A stretch of DNA of 64,000 bases from DATAGF01 sp963813355 (GCA_963813355.1 CAWEYS010000029.1:186001-250000), one strand, 5' to 3'. Positions 41,870 to 52,067 are shown, counted from the first letter of the stretch. A program made the numbers and translations. The notes: a model not told the origin generated them from the sequence alone.

Positions 41870-42592
41870 TCAATTGGTGTTGCGGACCGCCTCGAAGACG
41901 AGAATCCCGGCGGCGACCGAGATGTTCAGGGAGGCGACGTGGCCGGCGGTCGGGATGGAGACCAGGCCGTCGCAGGCGTCGCGGACCCGCGGGCGCAGGC
42001 CGGCCCCCTCCGAGCCGAGGACGATCACCGGGTCCGGCGGCCACGCGAGGGCCCGGTAGTCCTCCCCGTCCCCCGGGTCGGCCCCGAGAGCCAGCCGGCC
42101 CGCGGAGCGGGCGTCGTGGACGAAGGCCGCGACGCTCCCCACGCGGGCGATCGCGAGCCATTCGACCGCGCCGGCCGACGCCTTGGCGACGGTCGGGGTC
42201 ACGCCGGGGCCGCCGCGCCGGGGGATCGCCATGCCGGCGGCCGCGGCGCACTCGGCGACCCGCGCGACCGCGCCGACGTTGCGGGGGTCGTGCGCGCCGT
42301 CGAGGCAGACGAGCGGGCCCGCCCGGTGCAGCAGGTCGGACGGGTCGGCGTAGGGATAGGGGTCGGTGAGCGCCGCGACCCCCTGGTGCTCGGCGGAGCG
42401 CGCCCAGCGGCTGAGCGCGTCGCGGCTGGACTCGCGCACGGGCAGGCCCGCGAGCCAGGGCTCGCCGGCGACCTGGGGCAGGGCCCGCACCTCGTGCACG
42501 GGCCGGCGGGCGGCCGCGATGAGCTCGCGCACGGGGTTGCGGCCGTAGACGACCTCGCGGTCGGCGTTCGGCCCGGGGCGCGGCGGGCTCAT
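41870..42592 (-). CDS. rlmB: 23S rRNA (guanosine-2'-O-)-methyltransferase RlmB (TrmH/SpoU family)
   Basis: 240 aa. N-terminal substrate-binding part (REVVYGRNPVRELIAAARRP) and SpoU knot: DGAHDPRNVGAVARVAECAA (motif 1), PVIVLGSEGAGLRPRVRDAC (motif 2), SIPTAGHVASLNISVAAGIL (motif 3). Methylates G2251-equivalent of 23S rRNA. Overlaps cysS by ATGA. Part of the conserved cysS-rlmB-sigH group. Confidence 0.95.
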   Translation of the reverse strand: MSPPRPGPNADREVVYGRNPVRELIAAARRPVHEVRALPQVAGEPWLAGLPVRESSRDALSRWARSAEHQGVAALTDPYPYADPSDLLHRAGPLVCLDGAHDPRNVGAVARVAECAAAAGMAIPRRGGPGVTPTVAKASAGAVEWLAIARVGSVAAFVHDARSAGRLALGADPGDGEDYRALAWPPDPVIVLGSEGAGLRPRVRDACDGLVSIPTAGHVASLNISVAAGILVFEAVRNTN

Positions 42593-44010
42593 GCGGGCCG
42601 GACCTGCGGGCCCTCCGGCGTGTCGGTGATCTCGAAGCCGAGCTCGCGGACGCGGTCCCGGGCCGCGTCGGCGGCGGCGAAGTCGCGCGCGGCGCGGGCG
42701 TCCTCACGGCGGCTCAGCAGCTCCATGACCTCGTCGGGCACCGCGGGGCCGGGGGCGGGCTCGATCGACGCGAGGCCGAGGACGTCGAGCAGCTCCAGCA
42801 GCTCCCGGCGGGCGTCGCGGAGCTGGCCGGCGCCCGCGGCGGTCCCGGCGATCGCGCGGTTGGCCGCCCGGACCAGGTCGAACAGGGCCGCGAAGGCCGC
42901 CGGCGTGCCGAAGTCGTCGTCGAGCGCGTCGTAGAAGGCGCCGCGGCTCTCGACGACGGCCCGGGTGAGCTCGGGGTCGGTGCCCTCGCCGCGCCCGGCG
43001 ATGGCCCGGTCGAGGGCCGTGAGGGCGTTCCTGAGGCGCTCGACGACCGCGGCGGCCTCCGCCATGCGCTCCTCGGTGAACGGCAGGCGCGAGCGGTAGT
43101 GGCTCGTCAGGAAGAAGGCGATGACCACCTCGGCGGGCCAGCGGTCGAGCACCTCGGCGAGCGGGGCGATGTTGCCGAGGCTCTTGCTCATCTTCTCGTC
43201 GCCGAGCTCGAGCATCTCGTTGTGCATCCAGATGGAGGCCATCTGCCCCCCGTGCGCCCCTTCGGATTGGGCGATCTCGTTCTCGTGGTGGGGGAAGATG
43301 AGATCGATCCCGCCGCCGTGGACCTCGAAGCCGTGGCCGAGCGTGGCCTCGGCCATCGCCGAGCACTCGATGTGCCACCCGGGCCGCCCGGGACCCCAGG
43401 GCGACTCCCACCAGGTGTCCTCGTCCGGCTTGCGGCCCTTCCAGAGGGCGAAGTCGAGGGGCGACTCCTTGCCCGGCCCCGGCTCCTGCGGCTCCATCTC
43501 GTCGAGCCGGCGCCCCGAGAGGCGCCCGTAGCCCGGAAAGCGGCCCACCCGGTAGTAGACGTCCCCCTGGGACGGGTACGCGAGGCCCATCTCGACCAGG
43601 GTGCCGATCAGCTCGACGATCTCCGGGATCGTCTCGGTGACCGTGGGCTCGACGTCCGGCCGCCCCAGGCCCAGCCGGTCCGTGTCGGCGACGTAGGCCT
43701 CGGAGTAGCGGCGCGCCAGGTCGGCGCTGGGCACGCCCTCGGCGCGGGCGGCATCGTAGATCTTGTCGTTGACGTCCGTCAGGTTCGACACGAACTTGAC
43801 CCTCATCCCGCGGCGCTCGAGGTAGCGCTTGAGCACCGAGAAGACCACGAAGGGGCGGGCGTTCCCGATGTGGATGGAGCCATAGACCGTCGGCCCGCAG
43901 ACGTAGATCCTCACGACGCCGCCGGGCCCCGGCACCAGCGGCTCGCGCCGCTTCGTCAGGGTCGAGTGGAGCCTCGGGCCGCCGCCGTCGCCGGCGCTCC
44001 CGCCGGTCAC
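42589..44010 (-). CDS. cysS: cysteine--tRNA ligase
   Basis: 473 aa from GTG 44010, which overlaps the ispF stop. Charges tRNA-Cys. Zinc and HIGH region: RIYVCGPTVYGSIHIGNARP; NLTDVNDKIYDAARAEGVPS; GWHIECSAMAEATLGHGFEV with zinc ligands; HHENEIAQSEGAHGG; and KMSKSLGNI signature. C-terminal helical bundle DALDDDFGTPAAFAALFDLV. Full length. The N-terminal leader (TGGSAGDGGGPRLHSTLTKR) is normal. Confidence 0.98.
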   Translation of the reverse strand: MTGGSAGDGGGPRLHSTLTKRREPLVPGPGGVVRIYVCGPTVYGSIHIGNARPFVVFSVLKRYLERRGMRVKFVSNLTDVNDKIYDAARAEGVPSADLARRYSEAYVADTDRLGLGRPDVEPTVTETIPEIVELIGTLVEMGLAYPSQGDVYYRVGRFPGYGRLSGRRLDEMEPQEPGPGKESPLDFALWKGRKPDEDTWWESPWGPGRPGWHIECSAMAEATLGHGFEVHGGGIDLIFPHHENEIAQSEGAHGGQMASIWMHNEMLELGDEKMSKSLGNIAPLAEVLDRWPAEVVIAFFLTSHYRSRLPFTEERMAEAAAVVERLRNALTALDRAIAGRGEGTDPELTRAVVESRGAFYDALDDDFGTPAAFAALFDLVRAANRAIAGTAAGAGQLRDARRELLELLDVLGLASIEPAPGPAVPDEVMELLSRREDARAARDFAAADAARDRVRELGFEITDTPEGPQVRPA

Positions 44011-44471
44011 GGCCCCTCCAGGAGCGCGACCGCGTGGCAGGCGACGCCCTCGCCCCGGCCGAGCGCGCCCATGCCGTCGCTGGTGGTCGCGTGCACGCCG
44101 ACGGGCGCCCCCACGAGGTCCGACAGAGCCGCCTCCATGGCCGCGCGGTGCGGCGCCAGGCGCGGCCGCTCGCACACCGCCACGGCGTGCGCGTTCACGA
44201 CCGACATGCCCGCGCCGCGCACCCGCTCCATCACCACGGTCAGGAGGCGGGCGCCCGAGGCCCCCTCCCACGCGGGGTCGCCCGGCGGGAAGACGACGCC
44301 GATGTCGGGCTGGCCGGCGGCGGCCAGCAGGGCGTCGCAGAGCGCGTGGGCCACCACGTCGCCGTCCGAGTGGCCGACCAGCCCCTCGTCGTGGGGCACC
44401 TGGACCGTGCCGAGCATCAGCGGGCGGCCGGGCCCGAAGCGGTGGGCGTCGGCGCCCGCGCCGATCCTCAT
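44007..44471 (-). CDS. ispF: 2-C-methyl-D-erythritol 2,4-cyclodiphosphate synthase
   Basis: 154 aa. MEP isoprenoid pathway. RIGAGADAHRFGPGRPLMLG with D-x-H zinc ligands, VPHDEGLVGHSDGDVVAHAL, DALLAAAGQPDIGVVFPPGD, VVNAHAVAVCERPRLAPHRA, and GVHATTSDGMGALGRGEGVA. ATG 44471 was chosen because it overlaps the PHP-gene stop (ATGA); ATG 44477 gives two more residues. Separate gene, not the IspDF fusion. Confidence 0.97.
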   Translation of the reverse strand: MRIGAGADAHRFGPGRPLMLGTVQVPHDEGLVGHSDGDVVAHALCDALLAAAGQPDIGVVFPPGDPAWEGASGARLLTVVMERVRGAGMSVVNAHAVAVCERPRLAPHRAAMEAALSDLVGAPVGVHATTSDGMGALGRGEGVACHAVALLEGP

Positions 44472-45328
44472 TCCCATCGGATCGTGGCCTGGGCGGGCTC
44501 GCGGCGCGAGAAGCGCGTGATCGTCTCGTAGCCGGCGCCCCGCAGGGCGGCGACGGCGGTGGCGTAGTCGCGGGCCACGTCGCCCGGCTGGTGGGCGTCG
44601 CTCGACAGGGTGGCGGGCACGCCGGCCTCCCGAAAGCGCGCCAGCAGCGCCGGCGCGGGATAGAGCTCGCCGACGGGCTTGCGCAGGCCGGCCGACGAGC
44701 ACTCGATCGCCACCCCGGTCGCCGCGATCGCGGCGACGGCCTCGTCGAGTGCCGACTCGAGCGCGCGCGGCATGCGGGTGCCGAACACCTTGGGCAGGTC
44801 GGGGTGGGAGAGCACGTCGAAGAGCCCCGACTGCGCCGCCGCGACCAGCTCGGCCAGGTAGGCGCGCCACACCTCCTCGGCGGGGCGGCCGCCCCAGTCC
44901 GCGGCCCCGGGGTTGTCGATCACCAGCGCGCCGATCCAGTGCACCGACCCGAGCACGACGTCGAAGGGCCGGGCGTCGAGGAAGGCGGCGATCTCGTCGC
45001 GGCGGCCGGCCAGCCAGTCCATCTCGATGCCCAGCAGCACCGGGAGGCCCGCCTCGCGCGCGGCGAGGACCGCCGCGCAGTAGGCGTCGACGTCCTCGGT
45101 GGCCTCCTCGCGCCACCACGGGTCGTCGTTCCAGTCGCGCGCCTGCGCGAAGCGGTAGACGTGCTCGGTGATGGCGATCTCGGACACCGCCCGGGCCCGG
45201 GCGCGCTCGGCGTAGCGGCCGATCCAGCCGGGCGAGAGGTGGCCGCCGTCGGCCTCCCACGCGTGCGCGGCGGCGGCGCGCGCCCCGGTGCCGTCGGGCT
45301 GGAGGTGCATGTGGTAGTCCGTCAGCAC
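44468..45328 (-). CDS. PHP-domain histidinol-phosphatase-like protein
   Basis: 286 aa from GTG 45328, 11 nt after ispD. PHP metal motifs: LTDYHMHLQPDGTGARAAAA, EIAITEHVYRFAQARDWNDD, LGIEMDWLAGRRDEIAAFLD, FDVVLGSVHWIGALVIDNPG, FDVLSHPDLPKVFG, IECSSAGLRKPVGELYPAPA, ATLSSDAHQPGDVARDYATA. Matches HisK-type monofunctional histidinol phosphatases; no other his gene is in the window, so a different phosphoester is possible. Inserted between ispD and ispF. Confidence 0.9.
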   Translation of the reverse strand: MLTDYHMHLQPDGTGARAAAAHAWEADGGHLSPGWIGRYAERARARAVSEIAITEHVYRFAQARDWNDDPWWREEATEDVDAYCAAVLAAREAGLPVLLGIEMDWLAGRRDEIAAFLDARPFDVVLGSVHWIGALVIDNPGAADWGGRPAEEVWRAYLAELVAAAQSGLFDVLSHPDLPKVFGTRMPRALESALDEAVAAIAATGVAIECSSAGLRKPVGELYPAPALLARFREAGVPATLSSDAHQPGDVARDYATAVAALRGAGYETITRFSRREPAQATIRWE

Positions 45329-45339
45329 GGGCGCGGAGA

Positions 45340-46044
45340 CTAGAGCAGTTCCGCTCCGTGGGCGCCGCGCAGCAGGTGCTCGGCGAGGGCGAGGTCGGCC
45401 GGGGTCGTCACCTTCAGGTTGGGGCCCGGGGTGGCGACGAGGCGCACCCGCCCGCCGGCCGCCTCGACCAGCGACGCGCAGTCCGTGGCCGCCGCCAGGC
45501 GGCCCTCGGCCCGGGCCCGGGCCACGGCGTCCCGCAGGACGGGGGCCCAGAAGGCCTGCGGCGTCTCGGCCGCCCAGAGCGGCGCGCGGTTGACCGTCGC
45601 GGCGATGGCGGGCGGCTCCCGGCCGTCGCCGCGCTTGAGCGTGTCGGCCACGGGCCGCGCGGCGATCGCGCCGTCGGCGTCGTCGAGGCCGGCGACGACC
45701 GCGGCGACGATCTCGGGCGTCAGCAGCGGCCGGGCGGCGTCGTGGACCACCACGACCTCGCTCGCGGCGGGCACGGCGGCGAGGCCGGCGGCGACCGACT
45801 CGGCGCGGCTGGCGCCCCCCGCGACGACGATCGCGCCCGGCCGGCGCTCGCGCACGACCGCCTCGGTCTCGCCCACGCGGTCCGGAGGGGCGGCGACCAC
45901 GACCGGGTCCGCGGCGGCGAGGGCGGCGAGGCTCCACGCCAGCATCGGCCGGCCGGCCAGCGGCAGGAGCGCCTTCGGCGCGCTCGCCCCCATGCGGGCC
46001 CCCGATCCCGCCGCGACCAGGATGGCGGCCGGGGTCGCCGGCAC
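45340..46044 (-). CDS. ispD: 2-C-methyl-D-erythritol 4-phosphate cytidylyltransferase
   Basis: 234 aa from GTG 46044; ATG 46068 in the same frame is an alternative but overlaps the divergent gene. AAILVAAGSGARMGASAPKA is the CTP-binding loop, followed by LLPLAGRPMLAWSLAALAA, EVVVVHDAARPLLTPEIVAA, IAARPVADTLKRGDG, AAETPQAFWAPVLRDAV, ATDCASLVEAAGGRVRLVAT and GPNLKVTTPADLALAEHLL. MEP pathway. Divergent from the DUF72 gene. Confidence 0.96.
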   Translation of the reverse strand: MPATPAAILVAAGSGARMGASAPKALLPLAGRPMLAWSLAALAAADPVVVAAPPDRVGETEAVVRERRPGAIVVAGGASRAESVAAGLAAVPAASEVVVVHDAARPLLTPEIVAAVVAGLDDADGAIAARPVADTLKRGDGREPPAIAATVNRAPLWAAETPQAFWAPVLRDAVARARAEGRLAAATDCASLVEAAGGRVRLVATPGPNLKVTTPADLALAEHLLRGAHGAELL

Positions 46045-46052
46045 GCCGCCGC

Positions 46053-46058
46053 TATCGT
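46053..46058 (+). promoter_or_regulatory. -10-like TATCGT of a probable leaderless transcript
   Basis: TATCGT ends 8 nt before ATG 46067 of the DUF72 gene, overlapping the 5' end of divergent ispD. Confidence 0.4.
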
Positions 46059-46066
46059 GGGAGCCC

Positions 46067-46801
46067 ATGAGCCTGCACGTTGGCACATCCGGATGGGCCT
46101 ACCCGGAGTGGAAGCCCGACTTCTACCCCGACGGTCTGGCCCGCGACCGCTTCCTCGCCTATTACTCCTCGGTGCTGTCGGCCTGCGAGATCAACGCGAC
46201 CCACTACCGCCTGCAGCCGGAGGACGTCGTCGCGCGCTGGGCCGCCCAGACGCCCGAGGGCTTCCGCTTCGCCGCCAAGGCCCACCGCCGGCTCACGCAC
46301 GTGCGCGCGCTGCCGCCCGCCGCGGGCGGCGACGCCTTCCTCGCGCGCTTCCTGGAGTCGCTGACGCCGCTGGGGTCGCGCCTCGGCGCCGTGCTGCTGC
46401 AGTTCCCGCCCACCCGGGAGCGCGACGACGGGGCCCTCGACGCGTTCCTCGGGTGCCTGCCCCCGGGGCTGCCGGTCGCGCTCGAGTTCCGCCACGAGTC
46501 GTGGCTCGCCCCGGAGGTGGAGGAGCGCATCGCCGCCGCGGGCGGCACCGTGTGCGTGGGCGAGACCGCGGGTGCGGTGCTGCCGCGGCTGCCCGACGGC
46601 CCGCTCGCCTACGTGCGCCTGCGCGCGGACCGCTACTCGCCCGAGGCCCGCGACGCCTGGCGCGACCTGCTCGAGCGCGAGGCGGCCGACCGGCCGGTGT
46701 ACGCGTTCGCCAAGCACGAGGGCCTCGAGGCCGGCGACCCGTTCGGCGGGGTCGGGCTCGCGGAGTGGCTCGCGCGCCCGCGGGACCCGGTGCCGGCGTG
46801 A
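46067..46801 (+). CDS. DUF72 (YecE) family protein
   Basis: 244 aa. LHVGTSGWAYPEWKPDFYPD, LAYYSSVLSACEINATHYRL, TPEGFRFAAKAHRRLTHVRA, LLQFPPTRERDDGALDAFLG, PVALEFRHESWLAPEVEERI, GPLAYVRLRADRYSPEARDA. TIM-barrel family with a conserved acidic site; biochemical role unknown. First gene of a four-gene overlapping operon (DUF72, cupin, GNAT, M29). Confidence 0.94.
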   Translation: MSLHVGTSGWAYPEWKPDFYPDGLARDRFLAYYSSVLSACEINATHYRLQPEDVVARWAAQTPEGFRFAAKAHRRLTHVRALPPAAGGDAFLARFLESLTPLGSRLGAVLLQFPPTRERDDGALDAFLGCLPPGLPVALEFRHESWLAPEVEERIAAAGGTVCVGETAGAVLPRLPDGPLAYVRLRADRYSPEARDAWRDLLEREAADRPVYAFAKHEGLEAGDPFGGVGLAEWLARPRDPVPA

Positions 46802-47274
46802 GCGGCGCGCGGCGCATCAGCCTGGCCGGAGCGACCACGGAGCTCGCGGCGGGCGCCCCCGACGGCTTCCGGGCCGCGCGGCTGCGGATCGGCCACCTGC
46901 TGGGGGCGCGGCGCACCGGCGCCAGCCTCTACGAGATCCCCCCCGGGCAGGCGGTGTGCCCGTACCACTACGAGTACGGCGAGGAGGAGTGGGTGCTGGT
47001 CCTGGAGGGCCACCCCACCCTGCGCACGCCGGACGGCACCGAGCGCCTCGACCCGCTCGACATCGCCTTCTTCCCGACCGGGCCCGAGGGCGCCCATCAG
47101 ATCCGCAACGACGCCGAGGCGACGGCGCGGGTGCTGATGTGGTCGGAGGTCGCGTACCCCGGCGCGAGCGGCTACCCGGACAGCGGCAAGGTCGGGGTCT
47201 GGAGCGCGGACCGCGCCGACGACCTGATCGTGCGGCGCTCGAGCGCGGTGGACTACTACGACGGCGAGGTCTGA
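46798..47274 (+). CDS. cupin domain protein
   Basis: 158 aa from GTG 46798, overlapping the DUF72 stop (GTGA). Single cupin barrel: YEIPPGQAVCPYHYEYGEEE (motif 1 with His and Glu ligands), WVLVLEGHPTLRTPDGTERL, DPLDIAFFPTGPEGAHQIRN (motif 2). Metal binding is likely from C-x-Y-H-Y-E and the later His. The C terminus YPDSGKVGVWSADRADDLIV is typical of sugar- or quercetinase-like cupins. Substrate unknown. Confidence 0.92.
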   Translation: MSGARRISLAGATTELAAGAPDGFRAARLRIGHLLGARRTGASLYEIPPGQAVCPYHYEYGEEEWVLVLEGHPTLRTPDGTERLDPLDIAFFPTGPEGAHQIRNDAEATARVLMWSEVAYPGASGYPDSGKVGVWSADRADDLIVRRSSAVDYYDGEV

Positions 47275-47276
47275 GC

Positions 47277-47708
47277 GTGAGGTGGGAGGTCGCTCCCGGC
47301 CTCGAGCTCGACGACGACCCGGCCCGCATCGACCTCGACGAGGTGCACCGGTTCCTCAGCCGGGAGTCGTACTGGGCGCGGGGCCGGCCCCGCGAGCGGA
47401 TCGAGGGGACGCTGCGCATGTCGGCCCGCGTGGTCGGGCTCTACGAGGGCGGGCGGCAGGCCGGCCTGGCCCGGGTGGTGTCCGACGGCAACATCGCCTA
47501 CCTCGCCGACGTCTACGTGCTCCCGCACCTCCGCGGCCGGGGCCTCGGGAGGGCCCTGGTGCGGGCCGCGATCGAGGACGGGCCCTTCGCCGGCTGCCGC
47601 TGGATCCTGCACACCAGGGACGCCCACGACCTCTACCGCGGCTTCGGGTTCGCCGAGCCCGACGACCCCACCCTCATGCAGCGCCCCCGCGCCGCGAGCG
47701 GCGCATGA
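47277..47708 (+). CDS. GNAT family N-acetyltransferase
   Basis: 143 aa, GTG 47277, 2 nt after the cupin stop. IDLDEVHRFLSRESYWARGR, ARVVSDGNIAYLADVYVLPH, the acetyl-CoA loop LRGRGLGRALVRAAIEDGPF, and WILHTRDAHDLYRGFGFAEP. The SYWARGR start is shared with a small GNAT subgroup annotated only as acetyltransferases. Last codons overlap the M29 gene by 4 nt. Confidence 0.94.
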   Translation: MRWEVAPGLELDDDPARIDLDEVHRFLSRESYWARGRPRERIEGTLRMSARVVGLYEGGRQAGLARVVSDGNIAYLADVYVLPHLRGRGLGRALVRAAIEDGPFAGCRWILHTRDAHDLYRGFGFAEPDDPTLMQRPRAASGA

Positions 47709-48934
47709 GCCGCGCCGGCCCGCTCACCGCCGACGTCCTCCGCCGGTACGCGGAGGCGGCGGTCGGCGTCTTCGTCGGCCTCCGCCGCGGCGAGTCGCTG
47801 CTGATCGATTGCGAGCCCGCCCACCGCGACCTCGCCGTGGCGATGGCCGAGGCGGCCTATCGCAGCGGCGCCGCTCTCGTGGACGTCGCCTACGCCGACC
47901 CGCGGGTGCGGCGGGCCCGCATCGCCGACGGCTCGGACGAGTCGCTCGGCCGGGTGAGCGCCTGGCAGCAGGCGCGCCTGCGGGGGGCGACCGACGCCTC
48001 GGCCGCCTTCGTGCGCATCATCGGGGAGGAGGCGCCGGGGCTCTTCTCCGGGCTCGACTCGGCGCGCATCGCGGCCGACTACCAGCGACGGTCCCAGGCC
48101 ACGCGGTGGTTCCTGCGGGCGATCGCCGGCGACCGGGTGCGGTGGTGCATCATCGCCTGGCCGACGGTCGGGTGGGCGCGGCGGGTGTACCCGGAGCTGA
48201 CGCCGACGCAGGCCTACCGCCGGCTCGGAGAGGACATCGTCGGCTTCTGCCGCCTCGGCCCCGACGACGCGCCGGACGCCTGGGTCGCGCACGCGCGCCG
48301 GCTCGGCCGGCGGGCGGCGGCGCTCTCCCGGCGCCGCTTCGCCGGCCTCGAGTTCCGCGGGCCCGGCACGCACCTCGAGGTTGCGCTCGCGCCGGACGGC
48401 CGCTGGCTGGGGGGCGGCGCGAGGACGCAGGACGGCCGGCCCTTCTACCCCAACGTCCCGACCGAGGAGGTCTACACGAGCCCCGACCCGCGCGCGACGA
48501 CCGGCACGTTCCGCTGCACGACTCCGCTGTCCTTCAACGGCCGGGTCATCGAGGGGATCGCGGGCGAGTTCCGGCGGGGCCGCCTCACCCGCATCGAGGC
48601 GGCGCGCGAGGCCGACCGCGACCTGCTCGCCGCGACCTTCGCGACCGACCGCGGCGCCGGGCGGCTCGGCGAGGTGGCGCTCGTGGACGGCGGCTCGCGC
48701 ATCGGGCGGGCGGGCCGGATCTACGAGGACACGCTCTTCGACGAGAACGCGGCCGCCCACATCGCCTTCGGCGAGGGCTTCGCCGACACGCGGCGCGACG
48801 GCGGGGCCATCAACCGCTCGCGGGTCCACCTCGACGTGATGATCGGCTCCCGCGAGGTCGAGGTCACCGGCCTTGGCGCCCGCGGGCGGCGCGTGCCGCT
48901 GATCCGCGACGGCGAGTGGCAGCTCCGGGAGTGA
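47705..48934 (+). CDS. M29 family aminopeptidase (AmpS/AmpT-like)
   Basis: 409 aa, ATG 47705 overlapping the GNAT stop (ATGA). LLIDCEPAHRDLAVAMAEAA, ALVDVAYADPRVRRARIADG, PNVPTEEVYTSPDPRATTGT (metal-ligand Glu), VIEGIAGEFRRGRLTRIEAA, NAAAHIAFGEGFADTRRDGG, INRSRVHLDVMIGSREVEVT (His/Asp ligands). Matches the dinuclear-metal M29 aminopeptidases of Thermus and Staphylococcus. Cytoplasmic peptide turnover. Confidence 0.93.
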   Translation: MSRAGPLTADVLRRYAEAAVGVFVGLRRGESLLIDCEPAHRDLAVAMAEAAYRSGAALVDVAYADPRVRRARIADGSDESLGRVSAWQQARLRGATDASAAFVRIIGEEAPGLFSGLDSARIAADYQRRSQATRWFLRAIAGDRVRWCIIAWPTVGWARRVYPELTPTQAYRRLGEDIVGFCRLGPDDAPDAWVAHARRLGRRAAALSRRRFAGLEFRGPGTHLEVALAPDGRWLGGGARTQDGRPFYPNVPTEEVYTSPDPRATTGTFRCTTPLSFNGRVIEGIAGEFRRGRLTRIEAAREADRDLLAATFATDRGAGRLGEVALVDGGSRIGRAGRIYEDTLFDENAAAHIAFGEGFADTRRDGGAINRSRVHLDVMIGSREVEVTGLGARGRRVPLIRDGEWQLRE

Positions 48935-48952
48935 GGCCGCCCGGGGACCTCG

Positions 48953-50020
48953 CTAGCCCTCCTCGGGCAGCTTGGTGAAGATCATCTTCCCGGACGGGCT
49001 CTGGAGGACGCTGGTGACCTCGACCGTGATCTCCGTGCCCACCGCCGAGCGGCCGCCCTCCACCACGATCATCGTGCCGTCCTGGAGGTAGCCGACCCCC
49101 TGGTCGTACTCGCGGCCCTCGCGGATCACCTTGACCTCGAGGGGCTCGCCCGGGAGGACCGCCGGCTTGAGGGCGTTCGCCAGCTCGTTGACGTTCAGGA
49201 CCTCGACGCCCTGGATCTGGGCGACCTTGTTGAGGTTGTAGTCGGTGGTGACGATCGAGCCGCCGACGTCCTGGGCCATCCGCACGAGCTTCGCGTCGAC
49301 CCCCTCCGCGTCCGGGTAGTCGCCCGCGCGGACGGAGAAGCCCCCGTTGGCGGACGCCTTGAGCTCCTCGACGATCTCGAGGCCCCGCCGGCCGCGGGCC
49401 CGCTTGAGCGCGTCGGTCGAGTCGGCCACCCGCTGCAGCTCGTCGAGCACGAAGTCGGGGACCACGATGGCTCCCGAGAGGAACCGCGTCTTCATGACGT
49501 CCACCAGGCGGCCGTCGATGATCGCCGAGGTGTCGACCAGGCGGGTGGGCACGCTCGCGGCCGACGAGCGCGAGCGGATGCCCACCAGGCGCAGGATGTC
49601 AACGTGCTTGCGCGCCGCCACGCGCATGAAGAGGTAGGCCACCACGAGCACGATCGGCACCAGCAGGTAGGGGCCGATGATCGGCAGCTGCGCCACGGCG
49701 ACCCCGGCGAGGGCGGCCGCCACGAGGCCCACGACCAGCCCGAGCGCCCCAACCGTCAGCTCGGCGGCCGAGCGGCGGTCGGCGGCGCGGTCGATGACGC
49801 GCAGGCGGTTGTGGAAGAACCGTCCCAGGAGGCGCCCGAGGACCCAGCCGACCACGGCGCCGGCGATCGTGATGCCCGCGACGACGAGGTAGCGCCACGG
49901 CGTCGAGACCCAGTCCTCGAGCGGGAGGGCCTGGGAGCCCTGGTAGGCCCCGAGGCCGCCGAGGATGGCGAGGACGATCCCGCTGACGATGCTCAGCACC
50001 GCTGCATCACCACCGCCCAC
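48953..50020 (-). CDS. YacL-type membrane PIN/TRAM domain protein
   Basis: 355 aa from GTG 50020. Four N-terminal helices (VLSIVSGIVLAILGGLGAYQ, YLVVAGITIAGAVVGWVLGR, LTVGALGLVVGLVAAALAGV, LLVPIVLVVAYLFMRVAARK), PIN ribonuclease fold with TRLVDTSAIIDGRLVDVMKT and GSIVTTDYNLNKVAQIQGVE (acidic site), and a C-terminal TRAM domain (GVGYLQDGTMIVVEGGRSAV, GTEITVEVTSVLQSPSGKMI). Family of predicted membrane-bound RNases next to disA/ispD in Firmicutes. Confidence 0.95.
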   Translation of the reverse strand: MGGGDAAVLSIVSGIVLAILGGLGAYQGSQALPLEDWVSTPWRYLVVAGITIAGAVVGWVLGRLLGRFFHNRLRVIDRAADRRSAAELTVGALGLVVGLVAAALAGVAVAQLPIIGPYLLVPIVLVVAYLFMRVAARKHVDILRLVGIRSRSSAASVPTRLVDTSAIIDGRLVDVMKTRFLSGAIVVPDFVLDELQRVADSTDALKRARGRRGLEIVEELKASANGGFSVRAGDYPDAEGVDAKLVRMAQDVGGSIVTTDYNLNKVAQIQGVEVLNVNELANALKPAVLPGEPLEVKVIREGREYDQGVGYLQDGTMIVVEGGRSAVGTEITVEVTSVLQSPSGKMIFTKLPEEG

Positions 50021-50111
50021 CCCTGGGCGACCGCCTCGTCATTCTCCGCTTTCCCCCGTCGTCCTCGGCCCTCGACGCTCCTCCCGCTTACGTTAGACCC
50101 GGAGGCCGCCC

Positions 50112-50672
50112 CTAATCGACGAGCGCCCCGGCCGCCCGGGTGCTGGCGCCGCCAGGTCCCCGGCGCTGGCCGATGTCCTCGAGGAGATTCTCCAGGAAAT
50201 CGATCGCCTCCTGCTCCTCCATGTCGCGCGCGTACATGAGCTCGCTCGCGAGGATCTTCTTGGCCCGGCCGAACATCTGCTTCTCGCCGGTCGAGAGGCC
50301 CTTGTCCAGGTCCCTGATCGACAGGTTCCGGACGACCTCGGCCAGCTCGAAGATGTCCCCGGTCTTGATCTTGTCGCGGTTGTGCTTGAAGCGACGGTTC
50401 CAGTTCTTCGGCATCTGCGTGCCGTCGTCGCGCAGCACCGCCAGGACCTCGTCAACCGTCTCCTCGCCGATGACCTTGCGGAGCCCCGCCTTGTCGGCGT
50501 TCTCCGTGGGGACCATCACGGTCATGTCGTTGTAGAGGATCTGGATCGTGAGGTACTCACGGCGCTGGCCGAGGATCTCCTTGAGCTCCTTCTTGACGAT
50601 CTTCCCGGCGCCGTGATGCGGGTACACGACCTTGTCGCCGACTTCGTACAACCGCTCCCCCTCACTCGTCAT
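50112..50672 (-). CDS. carD: CarD family transcriptional regulator
   Basis: 186 aa from ATG 50672. Stabilises RNA polymerase open complexes, important at rRNA promoters. N-terminal RNAP-interaction domain: YEVGDKVVYPHHGAGKIVKK, ILGQRREYLTIQILYNDMTV; C-terminal DNA-binding helical domain: WNRRFKHNRDKIKTGDIFEL, AEVVRNLSIRDLDKGLSTGE, ASELMYARDMEEQEAIDFLE. The C-terminal tail is Gly/Ala-rich. Located 16 nt after radA, so possibly co-transcribed. Confidence 0.97.
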   Translation of the reverse strand: MTSEGERLYEVGDKVVYPHHGAGKIVKKELKEILGQRREYLTIQILYNDMTVMVPTENADKAGLRKVIGEETVDEVLAVLRDDGTQMPKNWNRRFKHNRDKIKTGDIFELAEVVRNLSIRDLDKGLSTGEKQMFGRAKKILASELMYARDMEEQEAIDFLENLLEDIGQRRGPGGASTRAAGALVD

Positions 50673-50688
50673 GGCAGGACTGCCCGCG

Positions 50689-52047
<1,359 letters not shown>

Positions 52048-52067
52048 GCGAGACCCCTGCTGGATGA

